This document shows positions 36,856 through 47,900 of a DNA stretch of 64,000 bases, piece after piece; the first letter of the stretch is position 1; each line of letters starts with the position of its first letter. The translations under genes were made by a program, and so were the position numbers. Under the pieces are notes generated by a model. It had not been told where the DNA came from. It saw nothing but the letters and a program-made list of their open reading frames with translations, and made no database searches. The stretch spans positions 62,001 through 126,000 of the forward strand of contig NW_025939167.1 in the NCBI RefSeq assembly GCF_000764305.2, written 5' to 3'. The stretch comes from Hyalella azteca. Its lineage: Eukaryota > Arthropoda > Malacostraca > Amphipoda > Hyalellidae.

Positions 36856-38842
36856 TGGCTCTACAAAGTAGCTCTGTGCTGCCAACCGGGAGAACGATGT
36901 TATGTTCAATGTTTTTCTACTTTCATTCATATTATCATCAGTTTTTTTCCTGCTCCACCTTTAGCTTTAATGTTATTACTTCTTCTCGTGGTCACATATG
37001 ATCTACATTTCAGTGTTGTCTTCATGGTGTTGTCGTGTGTAGTTTGCGTGGATTCTAGCTTATCTGCTGGTGGTTGTGATATAATGTCTCTGGCTACTCT
37101 TCTGAGTTGTGGCACTTGGACTAACAATTTTTTTCGTATTTTAGGAGATTTCTGGAGACAAATTTGGATTGTTCTTTGTATGTCCAATAACACTTCATTG
37201 CTCCTTTTTATTTTCACTGATCATCTGCTCAAATCAACTTTCCATTCCATCGCTGGGGCTGACTTAGCCGTAATTGATAGACATTGTAAAGTTTTTGATG
37301 AGATTCTCCGGATTGTAATTCAGAGTAGAGGAATTAGGCGGTGGATTTTTCTCCCATGTAGATCATTCTGGAGCGTCTTGTGTTTCTCTTCTTGTCTATC
37401 TTGCCAATCATTTCATACCAGACATGGACTCTTATAATGAAAGCCTGGTTTTCTCATCAAAGTTCAATTTCCGAGTTCAAAGTTGAATTATGTCTTCTTC
37501 TAAATAAAAAATGACTCGACTATGCGGAATACCAATTGAACGATCGAATATTTTATGCATTTCTAGGAGTAAACTTGTTGTAGATTGCATGGTTGGTGAG
37601 GCTTGTCTGGCTAACCTAATGTTTCCTTGTGACTCCCTTGTTCATCAGTTATCATTGTTTATGTATCATCAGGAATGTCAGATGTCCATTACAGTCTACA
37701 TTTCCGTTAAGATATGCAATTTATTATCTTGATGCTTTCCAAGGCTCACTGACTCCTGACTTTTAATTTTTGAAACTACAGTATTTTTTTTACCTGGATA
37801 TTGACACGATTGACGCAGAAGTGTCTTCAAGATTTCTAATGGTCCTTTTATATAACTTGGATAATTTCATGATGAATGCCAAATTTTGTCCTAGAAGGCA
37901 ATTTTTAATCAGAAAATATGTACTTGTCGATTCCTGGCTAAATGATTGCTCCTGTGAATCTGATTTCAATTTTCAATGAAATTAAGGCCATTAATTCCAC
38001 TTACTCAGATCGAGCTGATTAAATTTAAAATTTGCCATTCGTTTTCATTGTCATCTCCATGTTTTAGGATCTCCATTTAGTTTATAAAAATTGTCATGTT
38101 GCTGCTCGAAGTGTTGTTAGTGCTTTACAAAGCTGCAGGCTCTTGTTCGTCGACGCGACAGAGCATCACGGTCACCTACTCAACCAAAGAATTAAATTAC
38201 GTTTTTATTTAAAAAGAAAGTTAATTAATCTCTCAGTGGTAAGCGAACGATTTTCCATTTATAATATGAATGGAAAAGCTTTAAAGATACATTGAACTGG
38301 TGAGAGCTCGTTGCTCAGAATGGACCTTGAAGCGGTCGAGACTCGGAACAGATTAGAGGAAACAAGTGGAAAATTTTCCTTATAAAGTTCTAGTATTTTT
38401 GAGATTGGCATTTGGCATTGCCTGAATTTGCTTGTAACTGCAATATTTGCATATTAAGAAACTCAACTACCTACTACAACAACCATCTTTACTCAATTTA
38501 TTGCAGTAGCTCATTGTTGCGAGAAGAAAGTTAAACTGAATAAATCAAATTCGATTCTCGGTTCCTGATCTCTTTGGGCTAAATCATAGCAACGAATTTA
38601 ATTTTCAAATCCACCTCATCTAATCGATTGTTTCAAATTTCGTAGAAAATAATGATGTAATTGCTCGCATCTAATACGCGAAAATTCAAGATTCGCTTCG
38701 AAAAAGTAAAATTGGACACCGTAATTTTGACACTCTCGTATCCATGATGCGACTCGACTGCCCATAAGTCGGCGTTCGATCGTCTAAGATCAATTGTCTT
38801 CTGTCGTCTCATCGAAAGCACGAAATAATCCAGCTCGAAACC
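36856..38842. other. ZNF706 3' flank and gap before the coiled-coil frame
   Basis: Presumed ZNF706 3' UTR then uncharacterised DNA. At 36927-37440 the minus strand has unusually open, basic, charged frames broken by a few stops (for example LLDIQRTIQICLQKSPKIRK), suggesting a decayed coding element I cannot name. 38640-38842 may be the 5' flank of the next frame. Confidence 0.4.
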
Positions 38843-40294
38843 ATGCCTCTGAAAATGAACAACAAGAAAGCTTCCTGCAAGGAAACAGTTGACTAACGTC
38901 AGAGAAGCAAGTCTGAAACTCAAGCGCCTGTCAAGTCCAGTGATTCATAGAGCACCGAAAGATCTAAATATGTGCCTAAAAGCAAGAAAGACAGCAGCAG
39001 GAAATAGAAGCTGGAAAGTCAAAATTCTAGCGATAGTTCGCAGGAGGCGTATGATGCACCATCTAAAACTGTTAGCCCAGCCAACGTTGTTGATTGTGAT
39101 CTGGAAATAAAGAAAGCGGTCGACGTTGCGGAATCGCTGAGTTTAGTTTCTGAGCTGAGTGTCGTCTGCTGGAGCCAAGATCTCGTTGACCAAGAAGAAT
39201 TCGCGTCGAAATGCGAGTCTCTGATACCACGGAGATCAGTGCCAGATGCTTGTGATAAACTCACGGGAGTATCATGCAGCTCGAACCGTTGCGGCAACGG
39301 AGGGATGAAGAAAAGCAACGCTGAGTCCTACAATGCTAAGCTACGCCAAGCGATCGCTGAAATTCAAGCGCAAATTGACGAGTTTGAGAAGCAGAGGCAA
39401 TGTAAACTTGAGCAACAGCAACGATATCAAATAGAATACTGCGATGTGGCTAAACAACTCGAGGAGAACCAGCAGAAGTTGCTGTCAGCTACCGACGAAA
39501 ATCGATGTCTTCAAGCGAAAAACACGAAGCTCCAAGATGACGTCATTGCCACGAGGAAAGCGGCCAAAGATGCTCAGCGCGACCTGACTAATGCCGTGAA
39601 GGAGACCGAAGAACTTAAGAATCATCTCCACAAGATCGGCAAAACGTTCACGTAAAACTACGATAAGCTGAAGTGCGACATTGACGAAATTCGCTGCCAG
39701 TTCCCGGCGTTGAAATAGCGCATAGCTGCGCTCGAGGCTGAGGTGGAACATGCTTTGAAGCGACTAGAAAAGTAACAGAAAACGTACGATGATGAACAGC
39801 AAACTTTAGCTAAACTTCAGGAGCAATTGAAGGCAACTGAGGAGGAAAAATAATGCGTCAGCGAGAAAATTGCGAAGCTCTCAGAGGAGATTGAGAAGAA
39901 AAAAGCAATGGTGCGAGAGATCCGGCAAGCCAGGAAAGCTGGGGACAAACTTTTGTGCGATGTGCGACGCCAAACCGACGAACACAACACCTAAATTGAG
40001 GTGCTGGCGATAAGCTTGAAAGGCAAGCAAGATATCCTAGAATTTCTGACTTGCGAGGTGGAAAGACTACGAACGGAATCTACCAATCTGCAACGAACTG
40101 TGGCTGCCAAAGAAGGATAAGCTGAACGACTTGAGTGCATTTTGTTGGATCGCTAACGGGACGTAGAGCAAGCCAAGCTGGAGCTGAAGCAAGTGCAGCA
40201 CACGTTACAGCAACTATAGCAACAGTGTCGTTCTAAAGCCACCATTATAGCGGCCACTTCTGACATGAACTCGTGTGCTAATTCGAATCTGTGA
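38843..40294 (+). CDS. Intronless coiled-coil frame with 11 in-frame TAA/TAG codons, TGA-TGA end
   Basis: From an ATG at 38843 one frame runs 483 codons to tandem TGA at 40292-40297 with no frameshift. Under the standard code it is broken by TAA at 38894, 39653, 39773, 39851, 39992, 40118, 40154 and TAG at 38948, 39005, 39716, 40217; no TGA occurs before the end. The first ~150 residues are polar (Ser/Lys/Gln). From about 39310 onward the product is a long coiled coil rich in Glu, Lys, Gln, Leu and Ala (QRIAALEAEVEHALKRLEK, AKLELKQVQHTLQQL). Reading TAR as Gln keeps heptad character. An AATAAA lies at 40366. No family recognised beyond coiled coil. It has a more balanced base composition than its AT-rich flanks and lacks introns, unlike the neighbouring genes. 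Alternatives are a foreign ciliate-code gene (contaminant, chimeric join or transfer) or a retrocopy decayed by stops only. Confidence 0.6.
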
Positions 40295-40297
40295 TGA

Positions 40298-41228
40298 AGG
40301 ATTGCAAAGGTTACACGGTGCGAGCGGGTCCGATGGATTTTAAAAAACAGCTTTCGATGTAGGACAATAAAATGTTTTATTCTTGGAGTTGAGGACTGGC
40401 CATTTATGAAACCAAAATTTGAAGCTGTGCCTCATTTTGTTGCGTATTATAAGCTTTGAATAAATTCTTAGGGAGATTTTGCCTTTTTGATTGATTTTAG
40501 TACACTTTTGCCTGCTGGAATCGTGCTGTTAAATTTCATGTAACTTTACTCAACTTTACTCTCTGTTTTCGTTGTACTTCAGTCGCTTCTATAAAGTAAT
40601 GAATTTTTATTCAACGTGTTTTTATGACTCGCCAATGAGTTACCTGCGATATATGAATGAATATTGTGGTTTATAATAAAGAAGAGCCACTCACTATACC
40701 AGCCGAATTAAGAAAAATAAATCCACAGTAAAAACTTGTTGGGACAATAACTTATTCGAAGTACTCGTGGGGAAAAAGTTTATTCAACATTTTCTTCAAC
40801 CCATTGCACTTCATTTCTTCAGTTATCCCTCACCGATCAGGTTTTCAGCGCACGGGAAATAATCTTTAATCAACCGATATAATTTTCGATTATTTCTTAA
40901 TTTGCATTTATAAATATAGTCTTTTGGTGAACAAATATAATGCAATAGATGATTCACTAGCCGGTCACGAATAAAGTGCTTTTAAATATAATGTACATTG
41001 TACATACAAAATTGATTAATGACCAATGGCTACTTATAATATGATGCTTTTGATGTAATATGTTTTAAACATGAACAATGAATAATCTAACATAATCCCC
41101 CTGAATTTAACAAGCCTTACTATTTTTTACAACAAATATACAGAAAATACAGACGAAAGCCTTTATACAACTACAATTCTCTTATATTTGCTCATGAGTC
41201 TGTTCTCCGTTTATATGTTTCTCGTATA
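40298..41228. other. AT-rich flank, no gene seen
   Basis: Contains AATAAA at 40366 and about 40459 downstream of the coiled-coil frame. The coiled-coil frame stays open for a further ~50 codons past the tandem TGA. No other gene signal. Confidence 0.4.
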
Positions 41229-41410
41229 CACAGAGAAATCAATGAGGCTTTGTCCAGAGCGCAATGCACTTTTTGCCTACCTGTGGGTCATCCAGACTCA
41301 GTTTGCCCCGGCAAAAGGGCGTATCAGTGTTACAACCGCTCTTTGCTCGTGCTGTGGGACTGAAAGTGTGTCACGATTTGGACGATACGACTCATTAATT
41401 TTTCTACGTG
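41229..41410 (+). mobile_element. MITE copy, full length
   Basis: Starts TACACAGAGAAATCAATGAG, then GCACTTTTTGCCTACCTGTG, GGCAAAAGGGCGTATCAGTG, CTTTGCTCGTGCTGTGGG, GTGTGTCACGATTTGGACGA, and ends CATTAATTTTTCTACGTG. One of the best preserved copies, about 180 bp. Confidence 0.8.
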
Positions 41411-41814
41411 TAGCTGGCAAGTTTGATTGACATTTGGCAGTATATTTTTCTTTTTGAAAAATGATTTATTGAATATTTTTTTCACAAATTTCACATGAAC
41501 TAACATGAAATGTACGGGTAACCTAAACATAGGTACAAAATTCATGGGTATGTAGTGGCGCAATTCGTTGCTAGAATTATGCATGCATTATTATTTATTG
41601 CTTAGTGAAATGCACATGAAAATTGAATGTATAAATTTCTGATGAATTAAACACGAGTTGTCCGGTCCACTGTACACTTGAGATGTGAACGGAAATTTGA
41701 TACCAACCCGAAAAAAAAACTTGGCGAGTTTTCATTTTACGGAATGTTGGAGGGGTGATAAATATAACTCAATGAACTGATGATGGCACGATGATGTGTA
41801 AAATACTTCGATGA

Positions 41815-41950
41815 TGGTTTGATGAGGTTAAAATGGTACAATATGGTGATCAGGATACAAGAGGATGATCAGGGTACAATAGGGTGATCAGGGTGCAAGT
41901 AGGAGGTGAGGTATATATGGGTATCAGGGTACAGAACGATGATCAAAATA
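41815..41950. repeat. GATCAGGGTACAATAGGATG degenerate repeat
   Basis: Words GATGATCAGGGTACAA recur five to six times just beyond the stop of the minus-strand secreted-protein gene, in its 3' UTR region. Confidence 0.75.
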
Positions 41951-41961
41951 CAGTATGGCGA

Positions 41962-44900
41962 TCATGGCAGAAGAAGATTCAGGGGCCAAGGCAGGCTGTC
42001 TCTGAAGGGTACTCCGTCAGGAAAATATCTATTGAAATTGTTCATGAAATCCAGCCAATCGTTGGCAGAGTCTGGGCAGCGGGGGTACATGGCCTGGCAA
42101 GTGCCCGCCCTGCTGGTGTACCCCATGTACGCCGCGTGGGTGTACGGGTGGAATGAGTACCCGTCCATGAGGTTATCCAGTAAACTGGGGGAAGACAAAG
42201 TGAAGAACGTAAATGGGTGAATACTGTTGGTAAATACTTATTATTTTGCATTGATTAGTCCTGTGTTAGTCATCAGAAAGGAGGCGGAGGGGAAGCCAAG
42301 TGAACGACAACTGAGGATGATCAACATATTATTAGATAAATACCTAGTATTTCTGCATTTTATAAATCCTGTTTTAGTCATAATGAGCAAATATTTTTAT
42401 AATCGATTGGAAAGCAATGATAGATATCGGTATCAGCTAGTATTAGAACGTTTTTATTTAAATGGCACTTGTATTCAAAATCCACTCATACGAAAAAATA
42501 GACAATTTCAGAGTCTCACCCAAGAAAAGTTTTCGCGCTCCATCCATTTATGAAAGAGTCTAAAAACCGTGCCCTTCTTCCAGAAATTTTTCTTCCTGAA
42601 AAACTAGACGTCCCGTTTCTGGCCGCCTCTTTGAGAACCTCCCTGTTGATGGCCTGAATACGGGATTTGATCACTTCCAAGTCCTCCCTTGTCAAAGTCT
42701 TCACGTCCGACGGGCCTTCCGCTTTACTTTTAGCTTTACGAGTCCCCGTTTCCCACATGGGAGATATTTTCGCTTGCCTTGAACCTCCTCGGGAAGATCT
42801 TTGCGCTTTGGAGGTTTCTACTTTCTGCTCCTCCCTTCCGTTGTTCTCTTCAGCTGTATCCCTTCTATTCCTCCTCACTGGCCTCTGTGGTCGATTGGTT
42901 CGTCGTCTTCTTTGTGAACCAAACACGTTGTTCACAAATCGGCGCCATCTTGGCACTGCTGTGGTTTGAGGTGCATGGTGTGGTGGTCTGTTGTGGTACT
43001 CATGAGGTTGTTGATAGACGTGGTCAGCCCTCTGGTGCTGCTGGTGGCTTTGACCAATCTCCCTCTGTTGTGGCTGACGGTGATGGTATTGATGGGGGTG
43101 CTGTTGGTAGTATGTGTGGTACTGATGAGAGGGTGCTGCCTGTTGATACTGTGGTTGTGATGGTGGTGGTGGTTGTTGATGTTGAGGTAAATAAGAGGAC
43201 TGGGAACTCTGGTAGTCGTAGGGCGCCTCCCTCCTGATGTAGTTATCTTGGTACTCCTGCCGCCCCTCGTTGTACTGATCCTGCGAAGAAAGAAGCTGCT
43301 GATTTAGGATTTTTTGAACAATCGGCATAAATCATTTATATATTTTCACATTATTTGAAGTGAAAAAATATGGAAGCAATGCCAGCATTTTATCTTCATA
43401 CCAAACGCTGATACATCTTCATACAAACGCTGATCACCCACACAATGGCAAGTATAGTGTCTCGCTCCTTGGACCAAGTCTCACTTAGTCCTCTGAGATG
43501 CTCTCACTTAGTCCTCTCTGATGCTGGTGTGCACGCTACAACGTACCCTAATGCCATAACGTACCTTAGATACGAGGTACTCGACAGGTCCGCGCTCGTG
43601 TTGCCGCTCGACGGGGGTGGGGATGTAGTACGGCAGAGGGGGAACTGCGGGCCTCTGTTGGGGCCCAGCCAACTGCTGTTGGGGGACCAACTGCTGTGTT
43701 GGGAACTGCGGACGAGTCTGTTGCTGCACCTGTTGATAAACCCATGATTAGGTACATCCCCGTTTAGTACATCCATGATTAGGTAATCCATGATTTTCGC
43801 GTATGCCAACTGGAACTCTTCCATCAAAAATAGTCAGGAGTTCAGCCAATCACTAATGGCTTTTTAAACTTTTCCCACTACTCAAAAATAAGAAATCAGT
43901 CGCTACACGTACTTTTAAAAATACGAATTTTGAAAGTGGCGCTCCTGGCTCTGAAATTATTATTGATTTTTTTGGGGAGCTATATTAAGACAACATTTGA
44001 TGTCTGAATACCTGTTGCTGGATGAGGTTCTGTTGGTGTGCCTGGTGTTGCAAGAACTGTTGTCGGTGGGGACTGTTGAATTGATTTAGGACGTCCGATG
44101 GTTCTTCGCCAGAGTTCGGCAGGAAGTTCGAAAGCAGCGTAGTTTCCCCTAACTGTTGCAAAGTTTGCACGCCGTTCAGAATCGTGTCTCTGCAATATAA
44201 ATGCAGATGTAATGTATGAATTATGTTAAATTATTTTGAAGTTTTGACGTTATGTTAAATTATTCATAAGTTATTTTGAATTCTTTTGGATTTATGTTAA
44301 ATTAATAAAAAGTCATGTTAAAAACCCTTCGTAAACTGAAACTTTTCTATTCCTTTTTCAATGAAAACGTAAATAATTTGCATAAAAAACCGCATCCGTA
44401 ATGAAAATTCCTAGAATCTTTCATACTCTAGGCAACATTCCTGAATTACTTGCAGATTCACTTATATGAATAAATCAGTAAACTAGTTATAAATATATAT
44501 TGAGGATTCAAAGGACTACCCAAACTGAAGCAATTAATTAGTATATTATATACAGTATATTATGTCCTGTATATTATATACTGCATATTGAATATACGCA
44601 CCCCAAGCCAGGCCCATCCTCGTCCCCCAGGGGCGCCGCTATCTCACACATGACGCGCTCGAGGCAGTTGAAGCGGTCGAACCGCGGCACAGTCGACCTC
44701 AGGATGTCGTCCAGACCTTCCAGGGCTCTGGAGGGGGCAGGGGTCGTACTGTGATATGTGGTACCATGGTATGCGTATGTGGCAGGGCTCTGGGGGAGGG
44801 GGATGATGGGTCGTACTGTGGTATGTAGTGTGGTACTGTGATATGTGGTACCATGGTATGTGGCACAATGCTATGTGATACTGGTATATGTTCAAAGGAA

Positions 44901-47900
44901 GACATACTACTTACTGGACTTACTGGCCCTACTGAGCTCTGGGCAGAGTAGTGGTATGATGATGTGCGGTACCGTGTTATGCGTGTGGTACCATAACATA
45001 TGATACCATTATACGTATGTGCGTGGTACCATGTTATGTGGTGCCATAATATGAGGTACCATGATACGAGGTAGCAAGATATGTTCGCAATTCGGCACAA
45101 AGGCACCAATTGCTCAATATTAGGTATCAGTATCACGAATGTTATAATAGTGAAAATTTATATGAAAAGAGTTCTCATTATAACGATGTAAAAATATTGC
45201 TTAGAATAGCTCTTAACTAATTAACTTCAAAATTTACAGAATTAAGAATATCCTAAATGAATAATTAAACTACACTAATCCCAATTTACACAAAATGTAT
45301 AATAATTAAATAATGTATATAATTATATATAATTAATTAATTAATAGCTACATTAGATCGCGATCTTAAATTGTATTGCAAAAGGTAAGAATTTATTTTT
45401 ATGGGACTATAACAGAAGATGGATTTTTACTCGTGTAGAATAGTTTTAATTTTAGATATAGTGAGGAAATTTGCTATTCTCGGCCCCGAAAACTCGAATT
45501 CTAAATGGATTGCAATATTTTTGTCATTCACCTCAGTCCATCGGGCATCAAATTTGCAAGTGAAAAGCCATCGGACGCCGGGCGTGTCGGAGCATCCGCC
45601 TTATCAACTACAGGTTTAGAATTTTCAGCTTTTGTAGCAGACGACGATTCTTCTTCATCTTTTTTAGTAGTCGCTGACTGTGGTGTTGGTAATATGCTCC
45701 CCAGTGCCCGTAGAGTTTGCATCAAAATGTTGCTGTCGCGTCGTAGGCTGCGTCCTTCTGTATCAGGATAAGAGTTCTGTAAAACGGATCTTTGTGGACT
45801 TTGAACTTGGGCAACCGCGTCGAGATTTTCCGGACTGGTTGACTTTGGCCAGACTTTTTCTTCCGATGTTCGGGTTCTTGATTCTAGCCGCGGAATGGAC
45901 GAGTCAGGTTCTTCTGCGGATGATGGAAAGACAAATTTAGATTTCATTTGAGAATCTCGACGTCCTCTTACAGAGATTGGACTATGTTCCGACGTTCGGG
46001 TTCTTGATTCTAGGGGCGGAATGGACGAGTCTGATTCTTCTGTGGATGATGGAAAGACAAATTTAGGTTTCTTTTGAGAATTTCGACGTCCTCTTACAAC
46101 GATTTGACTATGTTCCGACGTTCGGGTTCTTGATTCTAGGGGCGGAATGGACGAGTCAGATTCTACTGTGGATGATGGAAAGACGAATTTAGGTTTCCTT
46201 TGAGGATCTCGACGTCCATTTACAGAGATTTGACTATCTGCCACTGCAGGAAAATACAAATAACCGTGTGAAATAACTATGACTTTAAGGCGTGAAAAAT
46301 AAATATCAGCATAGACAGAAAAAATGTTACATTCGAATTTAGTGGTAACAGGCTTAATTACGTAATATGCGATATCTTTTAGCAGATTTTGTGCTGTGCC
46401 GAAAAGATGATCGGTCGTATCACATCACATAGAGGGGAAATTTATATATTTTTATTTGGCTTTTTAATTGTCTTTAAAATTGCTATATGTGAATGCTGTT
46501 AGTGGGAAAGCAGTAATGATAAAAAATTAGTAAATATAATAAAGCATTTACTGACAGAAAAGCTTAGGACTTCTCGTACAACTCAGGGAATTGAAGGAGT
46601 TAGGATGTCACACTCGAGACCTGCGTTTATGAGTCATGGCCTATGAGTGTCAGAACGACTCACTCAAGTGCAGCATATTAGGGACCTTAATGAGTCTTTT
46701 GACCCACTCATTAATCTGAGTATAGAAACAAGGGTTAGTTAGCAGGAAGCGATTCTGTCAGGCTCAGGTTGGTGTCAGTGAATTAAGGATTCAGTGGAAT
46801 CAGGATTTAGTGGATTCAGGATTTAGTGGATTCAGGATTCAGTGGATTCAGGATTTAGTGGATTCAGGATTCAGAGGATTCAGGATTCAATGGATTCTGG
46901 ATTCTAAAAACACAGGTTTCAGTGTATTCAGGATTCAGTTTTAACTAAAAATTATTCGCAGGTTTGGAGTCAGAGGTCGTATTAGTGTCTTGTTTTTTTC
47001 CTGCCTGGGCGATGCATAAAGTCGACTTCTGGCCATAATATCGTATTAAATAAGGCCTTCAAAAACCGTCTGTAGAATTTGCAATCATATATTGCGAGTC
47101 TCCGCTCAGCCGCTGTTTATACGCCTATAGTTGGAGACCCGTTGAGACTGATGTAAGTGACTGTCACCCTCCACGACTTGCGTAAGTGACTGTCATCCTC
47201 CACGACTGGCGTAAGTGACTGTCATCCTCCACGACTGGCGTAAGTGACTGTCATCCTCCACGACTGGCGTAAGTGAACGTAAGTGACTGTCATTCTCCAC
47301 GACTGGCGTAAGTGACTGTCATCCTCCACGACTGGCGTAAGTGACTGTCACCCTCCACGACTGGCGTAAGTGAATGTCAATCTCCATAATTGACATAAAT
47401 CTGTTAACTTCCAAGCGTTGAAATTGTTGATGGAAACTCCCAGTGTTGAACTCTTATTGCAAACTTGAATTGTAAGCTGATGTTCAGGATTTTTTTATCG
47501 GGATGTGTCATTGTGAGAGCCTTACTATTCTCTAATAAGATGTCGAAAATTCAAATGAAACAGTGGGTCAAAATATCCCACTGAAGTGAGTCATTATAAG
47601 GTATGCCTCAAAAATAAAAAATCAACATACTAATGCGCGTGAGTCGTTTTGATTCAATAAAGTTTCTTCGTTTGTATGATTTCGGACGAGTTCGGTGGAC
47701 ATTACGTGATTGACAAAAACATTGCGTTTTCATTTAAATGCGAATTTCACTCAGTTTGGGCATTCGTTTTGATTAACCGCTTTATTGCGCCATCTCTGTA
47801 ATGTCATAACTTGAAAGTAATAGGCCATTTGCTCACATTGACTTTGATTGATAACAACTTTTCCATAGTAATATTAAGCGATCAAAATTTTCAGAAATCC

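Noticed and set aside
36927..37440. Charged minus-strand frames as a gene
   Set aside because: Several stops interrupt each frame and no domain was recognised; kept only as a note on the ZNF706 flank.
38633..38923. 96-codon minus-strand frame
   Set aside because: Overlaps the 5' end of the coiled-coil frame on the other strand, with no domain or splice support; likely a shadow.
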